Notes under the pieces: generated by a model
The model's input: only the letters and a program-made list of their open reading frames with translations
The model's database searches: none
What the model was told of the DNA's origin: nothing
Shown here: piece after piece, positions 8,535-16,034 of the stretch
How the letters are laid out: each line of letters starts with the position of its first letter
Numbering within the stretch: position 1 is the stretch's first letter
Assembly (NCBI RefSeq): GCF_001746415.1
Contig: NZ_MEHJ01000001.1
Coordinates: forward strand, 5,028,501 to 5,092,500
From: Streptomyces agglomeratus
GTDB lineage: Bacteria; Actinomycetota; Actinomycetes; Streptomycetales; Streptomycetaceae
DNA: 64,000 nt
Direction: 5' to 3'
Position numbers and translations under genes: made by a program

Positions 8535-9205
8535 CGCGTCCCTCCGGCTGCGGCGGTGATCCCGACACCGGCTTTGGTCTTGCGTTCGAGGGCGCGCATG
8601 CCACGGGTGAGGACGAAGGCGATCACGAAGTAGATCACCAGGGTCACCGAGTAGATCTCCACGCTCTCCTGGGTGGCCAGGCGCACCAGGTACGCGGAGA
8701 ACGAGGTGTCGGCCACGCCGAGCAGCGACACCAGCGCCGTGCCCTTGAGCAGCTCGATCAGCAGGTTGTTGAAGGGCGGGATCATCTCGGGCACCGCCTG
8801 CGGCAGCAGGATCAGCCGCATCCGCTGCCAGGGCGTGAAGCTGAGCGCGACGCCCGCCTCACGCTGCGCCGGGGCCACCGAGTTCAGGGCGCCGCGCACG
8901 ACCTCCGCGCCGTACGCCCCGTACGACAGTCCCAGCGCCAGGACGGCCGCCCACATCGGGACGAGCGCCCAGCCGAACAGTCCCGGCATCACGAAGAACA
9001 GCCAGAACATCAGGACCAGCGCGGACGTGCCGCGGAAGACCTCGGTGTAGAAGCCCGCGAGGAAGCGGACGACGCGCGAATGGTGGGTGCGGGCGATGCC
9101 GATGCCGAAGGCCACGACGGCCGCGAGGGCGGCGCTGTACACGGTCAGCTGGATGGTGATCCAGATGCCGGGGAGAATCCAGTTGGTCCACAGTCCGGCT
9201 GTCAT
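8531..9205 (-). CDS. ehuC: Amino acid/ectoine ABC transporter permease (EhuC-like)
   Basis: A 224-residue permease, the partner of EhuD. It has FRGTSALVLMFWLFFVMP near residues 60-77, which corresponds to the conserved FRGTPLL region. The EAA loop is REAGVALSFTPWQRMRLILLPQA. The start was set at 9205, where ATG overlaps the ehuB TGA (ATGA) and GAGGAG lies 8 bp upstream. A GTG two codons earlier is possible but less likely. Confidence 0.8.
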   Translation of the reverse strand: MTAGLWTNWILPGIWITIQLTVYSAALAAVVAFGIGIARTHHSRVVRFLAGFYTEVFRGTSALVLMFWLFFVMPGLFGWALVPMWAAVLALGLSYGAYGAEVVRGALNSVAPAQREAGVALSFTPWQRMRLILLPQAVPEMIPPFNNLLIELLKGTALVSLLGVADTSFSAYLVRLATQESVEIYSVTLVIYFVIAFVLTRGMRALERKTKAGVGITAAAGGTR

Positions 9206-10104
9206 GCGCACAGCTCCTCTGCGGTCATCGTGGTCATCTCCGCCCGGGTGAAGCCGAACGGCCGCAGGATGCGGAAGAGTTCACCGCTCTTCTTCATCTT
9301 GTGGATCTCCACGTTGAAGGCGTCGCGCAGCTCCGCGTCACCGAGCCGGAAGGCGAACCCGCCGCCGTCCACCTTCTTCTTGCCGTCGACGAGCGGCGCG
9401 AAGGGCTTCGTCGCCTCCGCCCTGGTGCTCTTCCTCACCACACCGCGGCTGGTCAGCGCGGTGCCCGCGAAGACGTCGACCCGGCCGGACTCCACGGCGT
9501 TCAGGCCCGCTACCGGGTCCTGGAAGATGGCTATCTCCTCGCGCGGGATGCCGGCGGCGACCGCGTAGTCGATCTCGGCGTATCCGGCACCGGTGGCGAT
9601 CTTCGCCTTGGCCTCGACGACGTCCTGGTACGAATTGAGCTTCTTCGGGTTGCCCTTGCGCACGAGGAACGAGTCGAGCATCTGGTACTCGGGGTCGGCG
9701 AAGAGGACTTGGGCGCAGCGTTCCTTGTTGATGTACATCCCGGCCGAGACGACGTCGAACTGCTGCGACTGAAGACCGGGGATGAGCGAGGAGAAGTCGG
9801 TGGGGGAGGGCTGCACCCTGGGCACGCCCAGCCGCTTGAAGATCACCTTGGCGAGTTCCACCGCCTCGCCGGTGAACGCCCCCTGCTCGTCGATGTATCC
9901 GTACGGAGCCTCGCCCGCGATGCCGAGCCGGACGGTGCCCTGCGACTTCAGCCGGGCGAGGGTGTCGCCGGACGGAACCTTGGCGCATCCCGCGGCGCCG
10001 AGCGCCCCCGCGGCGCCCAGCGCGGCCGTGCCGAGCAGGAGCGAGCGCCGGCGTATGGAGTGTCTTGTGGAGTTGTCTGAGTCTTTCCCTGGTGGTGGAG
10101 CCAT
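9202..10104 (-). CDS. ehuB: Extracellular solute-binding lipoprotein, ectoine/hydroxyectoine EhuB-like
   Basis: A 300-residue type 3 solute-binding protein. The N-terminus has a twin-arginine start (RRRSLLLG) and a lipobox ending in GAAGC, so it is probably a Tat-exported lipoprotein. The mature part matches my recollection of EhuB: GTVRLGIAGEAPYGY, SSLIPGLQSQQFDVVSAGMY, the RCAQVLFADPEYQ region and FLVRKGNPKKLNSYQD. EhuB binds ectoine or hydroxyectoine, but the downstream eutBCDE catabolic genes are missing here, so the ligand may differ. It is first gene of an overlapping B-C-D-A operon. The divergent DUF3830 gene starts 96 bp away, so the promoters share this gap. Confidence 0.78.
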   Translation of the reverse strand: MAPPPGKDSDNSTRHSIRRRSLLLGTAALGAAGALGAAGCAKVPSGDTLARLKSQGTVRLGIAGEAPYGYIDEQGAFTGEAVELAKVIFKRLGVPRVQPSPTDFSSLIPGLQSQQFDVVSAGMYINKERCAQVLFADPEYQMLDSFLVRKGNPKKLNSYQDVVEAKAKIATGAGYAEIDYAVAAGIPREEIAIFQDPVAGLNAVESGRVDVFAGTALTSRGVVRKSTRAEATKPFAPLVDGKKKVDGGGFAFRLGDAELRDAFNVEIHKMKKSGELFRILRPFGFTRAEMTTMTAEELCA

Positions 10105-10200
10105 GGGCGCGCGGCTACCCCGGCGCAGCGGAGGTATGCCGATGAATTCCGGCCCCTTTCACGGCCGGTGCGGCCTTGACCCGCCGGGGACCATGGGGAG

Positions 10201-10713
10201 ATGACCGACCGATTCGTGGACGTATCGCTCGACAAGCGCGGTGTGCGCTGCACCGCGGAACTCCTGGACGACCGGGCGCCGGTCACCTGCGAGGCGGTGT
10301 GGCAGGCGCTCCCTCTGGGCGGGGACGTGTATCACGCGAAGTACGCCCGCAACGAGATCTACGCCCTGGTTCCGCCCTTCGCCGCACAGGAGCCGCCGCT
10401 GGAGAACCCCACCGTCACCCCCATCCCCGGTGACCTCTGCTACTTCGCCTTCTCCGACACCCAGTTGGGCACCGCCTCCCACGGCTACGGCCCGCAGCCC
10501 ACGCTCCGGGCCGGCCACGGCGTCGTCGACCTCGCCCTCTTCTACGAACGCAACAACCTGCTGCTCAACGGCGATACGGGCTGGGTCCCCGGCATCGTCT
10601 GGGGCACCGTCGTCGAAGGTCTCGACCGAATGGCCGACGCGTGCCAGGACCTGTGGCGCGCGGGTGCGGCCGGCGAGACCCTCACGTTCCGGCGGGGCGG
10701 GGCACCGGGCTGA
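10201..10713 (+). CDS. DUF3830 protein (cyclophilin-like fold)
   Basis: A 170-residue cytoplasmic protein with no signal peptide. It resembles DUF3830, a cyclophilin-like beta-barrel family: CTAELLDDRAPVTCEAVWQALP near the start, HAKYARNEIYALVP, then a GDLCYF segment. The family is recurrently found beside ABC importers, hydantoinase/amidase genes and Asp/Glu racemases, but its activity is unknown. It is divergent from ehuB, and its last 32 bp overlap the amidase gene tail-to-tail. The position inside the catabolic block suggests a role in the same pathway. Confidence 0.72.
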   Translation: MTDRFVDVSLDKRGVRCTAELLDDRAPVTCEAVWQALPLGGDVYHAKYARNEIYALVPPFAAQEPPLENPTVTPIPGDLCYFAFSDTQLGTASHGYGPQPTLRAGHGVVDLALFYERNNLLLNGDTGWVPGIVWGTVVEGLDRMADACQDLWRAGAAGETLTFRRGGAPG

Positions 10714-12091
10714 CCGCCGCCGCCCCGCTCCCGTACAGCGCGTGCGCCGCGCGCAGCACCAGGTCGTCCCGGTGCCGGGCGGCCACCACCTGCACCCCGA
10801 CCGGCAGCCCGTCCGAGCCCGTCCCGCACGGCACGCTCGCGGCGGGCTGCTGGGTGAGGTTGAAGGGGTACGTGAACGGCGTCCACCCCGTCCAGCGCCG
10901 GTGTCCGGACCCCTTCGGCACCTCCGCGCCCGCCTCGAAGGCGGTGACCGGCAGGGTGGGCGTGACCAGCACGTCGTACGTGGAGTGGAAGCGGCCCATG
11001 CGCCGGCCGAGATCCATGCGGACGTCGACGGCCGCCAGATAGTCCAGTGCGCTGTACCGCGCCCCGCGCGCCGCGATCTCGCGCAGGCCCGGATCCAGCA
11101 GGTCCCGCTGCTCCTTGCCGAAGTGCTGCACCAGCCGTGCGGCCCCGCTGAACCACAGGGTGTGGAAGGACTCCACCGGGTCCGCGAAATCCGGGTCCGC
11201 CTCCTCCACGTACGCCCCCAGCTCCGCCAGCTTCCCCACGGCCGCACGCACCGCCGCCGCCACGTCCGGCCGTACCGCCACCTGCCCGCCGAACGACGCC
11301 GAGTACGCCACCCGCAGGCCCTTCACCCCGCCGTCGAGGGCCGCCGTCATGCTCCCGCCCGGCGCGAGCTGCGACCAGTCGCGCCAGTCGGGGCCGCTGA
11401 CGACGTCCATCAGCAGGGCCGCGTCCGCCGCGTCCCGCGTCATCGGGCCCACGTGCGCGAGCGTCCCGAAGGGGCTCGACGGATACAGCGGAACGCGCCC
11501 GTACGTCGGCTTCAGCCCGAAGATCCCGCAGAACGACGCCGGGATGCGCACGGATCCCCCGCCGTCCGTACCGAGCGACAGCGGACCCGCCCCGAGCGCC
11601 ACGGCCGCCGCGCTGCCGCCGCTGGAGCCGCCCGCCGTGCGCGAGGGATCGTACGGATTGCCCGTCACGCCGGACAGCGGTGAGTCGGTGACGCCCTTCC
11701 ACCCGAACTCGGGTGTGGTCGTCTTGCCGAGGAACACCGCGCCGTGCTCCCGCAGCCGCGCCACCGACGGCGCGTCCTCGTCCCAGCCGCCCCGCGCGCG
11801 CGTCGTCCTGGAGCCCCGCAGGGTCGGCCCGCCGCGCATCAGCAGCAGGTCCTTCACGGACACCGGCACCCCGTCGACCAGCCCCAGCGGCTCCTTGCTC
11901 CGCCACCGCGCGGCGGACGCCTCGGCCTGTGCGAGCGCCTCGTCGCCGTCGACCCGGACGAAGGCGTTGACGAGGGGCTGTACGGCTTCGATCCGGGCCA
12001 GGGCGGCCCGGGTCGCGTCGACGGGGGAGAACTCACCTTTCTCGTACCCGGCCAGCAGTTGACGGGCGGTCAGTGCGCTCAGGTCAGTCAT
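10682..12091 (-). CDS. Amidase-signature-family amidase
   Basis: A 469-residue amidohydrolase. The Ser-cisSer-Lys triad is visible: Lys in PVSVKDLL (about 83), the cis-Ser in TAGGSSGGSAAA (about 158) and the nucleophile Ser in GTDGGGSVRIPASFCG (about 180). It should hydrolyse a carboxylic amide; the substrate is unknown. The ATG at 12091 was chosen because it overlaps the dehydrogenase stop by 8 bp, implying coupling; a longer frame exists but has no better start. The 3' end overlaps DUF3830 by 32 bp on the opposite strand. Confidence 0.87.
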   Translation of the reverse strand: MTDLSALTARQLLAGYEKGEFSPVDATRAALARIEAVQPLVNAFVRVDGDEALAQAEASAARWRSKEPLGLVDGVPVSVKDLLLMRGGPTLRGSRTTRARGGWDEDAPSVARLREHGAVFLGKTTTPEFGWKGVTDSPLSGVTGNPYDPSRTAGGSSGGSAAAVALGAGPLSLGTDGGGSVRIPASFCGIFGLKPTYGRVPLYPSSPFGTLAHVGPMTRDAADAALLMDVVSGPDWRDWSQLAPGGSMTAALDGGVKGLRVAYSASFGGQVAVRPDVAAAVRAAVGKLAELGAYVEEADPDFADPVESFHTLWFSGAARLVQHFGKEQRDLLDPGLREIAARGARYSALDYLAAVDVRMDLGRRMGRFHSTYDVLVTPTLPVTAFEAGAEVPKGSGHRRWTGWTPFTYPFNLTQQPAASVPCGTGSDGLPVGVQVVAARHRDDLVLRAAHALYGSGAAAVSPVPRPAGT

Positions 12092-13034
12092 GCATGGGGA
12101 CGTACCCACGTTTCTTGTCCACCACGTTCGGCAGCGGGTCTCCGGCCGCCCAGATCTCGTACAGTCCGACGAACTGCGCGCCCAGTTCGTCGCGCCAGCC
12201 GACCGTGTCGCCACTCATGTGCGGGGACACGATCAGGCCGGGCACGTCCCACAGCGGGCTCCGCGGCGGCAGCGGCTCCTCGCCGAACACATCGAGCGCC
12301 GCGCCCGCGATCCGCCCGTTCCGCAGGGCTGCCACGAGAGCGTCCTCCACGACGAGCGGGCCGCGCCCCACGTTGATGAAGCGCGCCGAGGCCGGCATCG
12401 CCGCGAAGGCCGCCGCGTCGAACATCCCGCGCGTCGCGTCCGTCAGCGGCGCCGCGCACACCACCCAGTCGGCGCGTGAGAGCAACGGCGTCAGCTCGTG
12501 CGCGCCGTGCACGCCGGGGCGCGCGGTCCGGCCGACGAGCGCCGTGACGACGCCCAGGGCCTTCAGCAGCCGGGCGATCTCCCGCCCGATCGGCCCCGAG
12601 CCCACGACCACCGCCCTGCTGCCCGCCACCCGCAGGGTCTCGCGGTGGCGCCAGCGTCGCTGCCGCTGGAGCTCCAGGGTGCCGGGAAGGTCCTTGGCCA
12701 TGGCGATGACCAGGCCCGACACGTACTCGGCGATCGGCAGGTCGAAGATCCCCCGGGCGTTGGTCACCACCGTGTCGGACGCGATCAGCTCCGGGCACAT
12801 GAGGTGGTCGACACCGGCGCTGGCGGTGTGCACCCAGCGCGGCCGGGGCCCGTCACCGGGCCAGGCGCGGCGTACCGCGTCGGAGGTGAAGTCCCACACC
12901 AGCAGTACGTCCGCGAGGGGCAGTTGACGGGCGAGCGTCGACTCGTCACCGTGCAGGATGCGGGCGCGTCCGGTCAGCCGGTCCAGGCGGGGCGGCGGGT
13001 CGGCGTCGAGGACGAGAAGGGTCTCCTTGGACAT
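12084..13034 (-). CDS. NAD-dependent D-isomer-specific 2-hydroxyacid dehydrogenase
   Basis: A 316-residue oxidoreductase that interconverts 2-oxo acids and D-2-hydroxy acids. The dinucleotide motif is VVGSGPIG. The catalytic Arg is in FINVGRGPLV, the Glu in LDVFGEEPLP and the His in IVSPHMSG. GVDHL near residue 85 is another family signature. It is upstream of and overlaps the amidase, so the two probably act in sequence. The start ATG (MSKETLL) is preferred over an extension 22 codons longer. A divergent promoter region with a tandem 11-bp repeat separates it from the racemase genes. Confidence 0.86.
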   Translation of the reverse strand: MSKETLLVLDADPPPRLDRLTGRARILHGDESTLARQLPLADVLLVWDFTSDAVRRAWPGDGPRPRWVHTASAGVDHLMCPELIASDTVVTNARGIFDLPIAEYVSGLVIAMAKDLPGTLELQRQRRWRHRETLRVAGSRAVVVGSGPIGREIARLLKALGVVTALVGRTARPGVHGAHELTPLLSRADWVVCAAPLTDATRGMFDAAAFAAMPASARFINVGRGPLVVEDALVAALRNGRIAGAALDVFGEEPLPPRSPLWDVPGLIVSPHMSGDTVGWRDELGAQFVGLYEIWAAGDPLPNVVDKKRGYVPMHD

Positions 13035-13062
13035 GAGGGCGAAACCCCTTCGGCACGTCTGA

Positions 13063-13085
13063 GATGTACGGATTGATGTACGGAT
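13063..13085. repeat. Tandem direct repeat in the divergent promoter (2 x GATGTACGGAT)
   Basis: Two perfect 11-bp copies with start-to-start spacing of 12 bp, at 13063-13073 and 13075-13085. They lie between the divergent dehydrogenase and racemase genes. Spacing close to a helical turn makes it a plausible operator, perhaps for the IclR regulator at 6215. Confidence 0.5.
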
Positions 13086-13140
13086 CGACCACGCTCGCAC
13101 CCGAACCCACGGTCGTCAACACAGGCATCTGGGGGCCGCA

Positions 13141-13926
13141 TTGGACATCTCCTTCCTCGGCGGACCAAGGCCACAGCGCGGCGTAGGCGTCGTGGCCCCC
13201 TTCGACTTCGCGCTCGACCGGGAACTCTGGCGCTGGGTTCCGGACGAGATCTCGCTGCACCTCACCCGCACCCCCTTCGTTCCCGTCGAGGTCAGCCTCG
13301 ATCTCGCCCGGCTCGTCAGCGAGCACGAGACGCTGCGTGAAGCGGTGCGGGCGCTGTGCGCGGTGGCGCCGGAAGTGATCGCGTACGCCTGTACGTCGGG
13401 GAGCTTCGTGGCGGGCGTGGCCGGGGAGCGGGCCATGTGCGAGGCGATGACGCAGGCCGGGGACCTGCCGTCGGTGACGACGTCCGGCGCGCTGCTCGAC
13501 GCCCTCGCCGGGATGGGGGTGCGGCGGATCGCGCTGGTCACCCCGTACACCGAATCCGTCACCAGTTCGCTGGAGGAATATCTCGCCCAGGCCGGGATAG
13601 CGGTCACGGGACGCGCTTTCCTCGGACTGACCAGGCACATCTGGAAAGTCCCCTACCGGGATGTGGTCGACATGGCGAGACAGGCGGTGGTGGGGGCGGC
13701 GGACTGCCTCTTCATCAGCTGTACGAACCTGCCGACGTACGACGTGATCCCGCAGCTGGAGGCCGAACTGCGCATGCCCGTGCTGTCCGCGAACCAGGTC
13801 ACGATGTGGGGCGCGCTGCGGCGGATCGGGGCGTGCGCGGTGGGCCCGTACCAGCGGCTGCTGATCGACGAGGCCGCGCGGGCGCGAGCGCGAGAAGAGT
13901 CCCAGCAACAGCGACACGAGGGGTAA
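13141..13926 (+). CDS. Asp/Glu racemase-superfamily enzyme (maleate isomerase/EutA-like), two-cysteine type
   Basis: A 261-residue enzyme of the Asp/Glu/hydantoin racemase superfamily. Both cofactor-independent catalytic cysteines are present, Cys84 in ACTSGSF and Cys194 in ISCTNLPTY. ANQVTMWGALR, typical of maleate cis-trans isomerase and EutA, lies near residue 220. The start is a TTG behind GGGGG (CTGGGGGCCGCA), so the exact start is uncertain. The next gene's ATG overlaps its stop (taATG). A maleate-isomerase-like, racemase or EutA role fits the residues; the substrate is unknown. Confidence 0.82.
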   Translation: MDISFLGGPRPQRGVGVVAPFDFALDRELWRWVPDEISLHLTRTPFVPVEVSLDLARLVSEHETLREAVRALCAVAPEVIAYACTSGSFVAGVAGERAMCEAMTQAGDLPSVTTSGALLDALAGMGVRRIALVTPYTESVTSSLEEYLAQAGIAVTGRAFLGLTRHIWKVPYRDVVDMARQAVVGAADCLFISCTNLPTYDVIPQLEAELRMPVLSANQVTMWGALRRIGACAVGPYQRLLIDEAARARAREESQQQRHEG

Positions 13927-14648
13927 TGATGACAGCGGTCGGGTTCCTCTATCCGGGGCACTCCGCGGAGGACGACTATCCGCGGATCGAGATGCTGCTG
14001 GACAGCGACGTACGGCTGTCCGTCGTGCACACGGACATCGGTGAGGACGCGCACCGCGTCGACGCCCTCCTGGAGATGGGCTCGCCCGCGCGCCTGGCGG
14101 CCGGGGTGGAGGAGCTGCGGCTCGCGGGCGCGGAGGCGGTGGTGTGGGCGTGCACGAGCGGAAGCTTCGTCCACGGCCCGGACGGCGCGCGGGACCAGGT
14201 CGCGCTGCTGGCGCAGGCGGCCGGACTGCCCGCGTCCAGTACGTCGTTCGCCTTCACACAGGCGGTACGGGACGTGGGCGCCTCCCGGGTCGCGATCGCG
14301 GCGACGTACCCGGACGACGTGGCGGCGTACTTCGCCGACTTCCTGAAGGCGGCGGACATCGAGGTGGTCGCGGAGCGCGGCAGCGGCATCCTCACGGCCG
14401 CCGAGGTGGGCACGTGGGGCCGGGAGGAGGTCCTGGCGCTGGCCCGCGCGGGCGACCATCCGGACGCGGACGCGGTACTGCTGCCGGACACGGCGCTGCA
14501 CACGGCGGCGTACCTCCCGGAGCTGGAGGAGGCGCTGGGCAAGCCGGTCCTCACGGCGAACCAGGTCACGGTCTGGGAGGGGCTGCGGCTGGCGGGCCGC
14601 CGGGTCCGCGCGAAGCACCTGGGCACGCTCTTCGCGGGCCGCGCGTAG
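13926..14648 (+). CDS. Second Asp/Glu racemase-superfamily paralogue, one-cysteine type
   Basis: A 240-residue paralogue of the preceding gene, coupled by a 1-bp stop/start overlap. The first active-site region is kept (Cys76 in ACTSGSF), as is ANQVTVWEGLR near the end. The second cysteine is replaced: the aligned segment reads VLLPDTALHTAAYLPEL, with Asp188 where the partner has Cys194. One-cysteine members such as arylmalonate decarboxylase do not racemise but decarboxylate, though there the other cysteine is kept. This protein may be a decarboxylase or isomerase with altered chemistry, or a non-catalytic subunit of the first. Confidence 0.82.
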   Translation: MMTAVGFLYPGHSAEDDYPRIEMLLDSDVRLSVVHTDIGEDAHRVDALLEMGSPARLAAGVEELRLAGAEAVVWACTSGSFVHGPDGARDQVALLAQAAGLPASSTSFAFTQAVRDVGASRVAIAATYPDDVAAYFADFLKAADIEVVAERGSGILTAAEVGTWGREEVLALARAGDHPDADAVLLPDTALHTAAYLPELEEALGKPVLTANQVTVWEGLRLAGRRVRAKHLGTLFAGRA

Positions 14649-14950
14649 GGCGGCGCGGCGGGTCCCGGGCGGCGTGCGGCGGGTCCCTGGGGCGCCGCCG
14701 CGGTCCCGCAGGGCGGCACGCCGAGGGTCCCTGGGCGCCGCCGCGGGAGCTGCTCGGGCCGGCCGGCGCTCGTGGGCACGCCCGGAGGGCGTCCTTACGG
14801 TCCGGGGCCCGGGCGGGCCCCGGTCCGGGCAGGGGAAGCCCGCCGCCGGCGAGTCCGGGGTGCCCTCCGCCCCTCGGGGAATAACCGGAGCCACCCTCCT
14901 GTTGCCGCCCACGTTGCACGCGACGCACCGCACTACCCAGGAGGACACCG
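14649..14950. repeat. 302-bp GC-extreme gap with a 22-bp imperfect direct repeat
   Basis: 14681-14703 and 14725-14746 share GGGTCCCTGGG followed by CGCCGCCGCGG, differing by one G in a run. Further GGCGG/GGGTCCC fragments surround them, suggesting local slippage duplication. No coding signal was seen. The LLM gene promoter must lie toward the right end. Confidence 0.5.
14798..14827 (+). terminator. GC-rich hairpin after the racemase pair
   Basis: CCGGGGCCC/GGGCCCCGG arms (14802-14810 and 14815-14823) around a 4-nt loop, extended by CGG/CCG across a T-T mismatch. It sits between the racemase genes and the LLM gene on the same strand. Confidence 0.6.
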
Positions 14951-16012
14951 GTGGACGCCATCCGAGGCACGGCGAGCGGAAGCGCGCCCGTACCCCTTTC
15001 CGTACTCGACCTGGCCACGGTGGGCAGCGGCACCACCGCCACCGAGGCGCTGCGCACCAGCGTCGCCCTCGCCCGCCGGGCGGAGGCCCGCGGATTCCAC
15101 CGGTACTGGGTCGCCGAGCACCACTCCATGCCCGGTGTCGCCAGCTCCTCCCCGGCCGTGATCCTCGCCCACATCGCCGCCCACACCGACCGCATCCGCC
15201 TCGGCTCGGGCGGCGTCATGCTGCCCAACCACGCGCCGCTGGTCATCGCCGAACAGTTCGGCACCCTCGAAGCGTTCGCCCCCGGCCGCGTCGACCTCGG
15301 TCTCGGCCGCGCCCCCGGCACCGACGGCGCCACCGCCGCCGCCCTGCGCCGCACCGACCGCCTGAACGAGGGGGCCGACGACTTCCCGCAGCAGCTCGCC
15401 GAGCTGACCCGGTTCCTGGACGACGACTTCCCCGACGGCCACCCGTACGCCCGCATCCACGCGGTCCCCGGTCCCGTCCAGGGCCCCTCCGCCCGCCCGC
15501 CGGTCTGGCTGCTCGGCTCGTCCGGTTTCAGCGCCCGCCTCGCCGCCACCCTCGGCCTGCCGTTCGCCTTCGCCCACCACTTCTCGGCGCAGAACACCAT
15601 CCCTGCGCTCGACCTCTACCGGGAGTCGTTCCGCCCCTCGGCCGTCCTCGACGCCCCGTACGCCCTCATCGGCGTGTCGGCCCTCGCCTCCGACGACGAG
15701 AAGGAGGCCCGCCGCCAGGTGCTCACCGGCGCCCTGTCGATGGTCCGCCTGCGCACCGGCCGCCCCGGTCTGATCCCCACGCCGGACGAGGCGGCGGCGT
15801 ACGAGTTCAGCCCCATGGAGCGGGAGTTCGTCGACAGCTGGCTCGGCAACGTGGTCCACGGCACCCCGGACGCCGTCCGCGCCGGGCTCGACGACCTGGC
15901 CAAGCGCACCGGCGCCGACGAGCTGATGATCACGGGCACCGCGCACGGCGCCGACGCCCGCCTGCGCTCGTACGAACTGATCGCCGACGCGTACGGCCTG
16001 CCCCGCGCCTGA
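14951..16012 (+). CDS. LLM-class (luciferase-like) flavin-dependent oxidoreductase
   Basis: A 353-residue TIM-barrel flavoenzyme of the bacterial luciferase-like family. Typical signatures are HRYWVAEHHSMPG near residue 50, RIRLGSGGVMLPNH near 80, AEQFGTLEAFAPGRVDLGLGRAPG near 100 and WLLGSSGFSARLAA near 175. The start is GTG behind AGGA. FMN rather than F420 is likely from the EHH motif, but sequence alone does not decide. The substrate is unknown. It is convergent with the GGDEF-EAL gene, leaving 22 bp between the stops. Confidence 0.88.
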   Translation: MDAIRGTASGSAPVPLSVLDLATVGSGTTATEALRTSVALARRAEARGFHRYWVAEHHSMPGVASSSPAVILAHIAAHTDRIRLGSGGVMLPNHAPLVIAEQFGTLEAFAPGRVDLGLGRAPGTDGATAAALRRTDRLNEGADDFPQQLAELTRFLDDDFPDGHPYARIHAVPGPVQGPSARPPVWLLGSSGFSARLAATLGLPFAFAHHFSAQNTIPALDLYRESFRPSAVLDAPYALIGVSALASDDEKEARRQVLTGALSMVRLRTGRPGLIPTPDEAAAYEFSPMEREFVDSWLGNVVHGTPDAVRAGLDDLAKRTGADELMITGTAHGADARLRSYELIADAYGLPRA

Positions 16013-16034
16013 TCACCCCGCCCGACGGTCGCCG

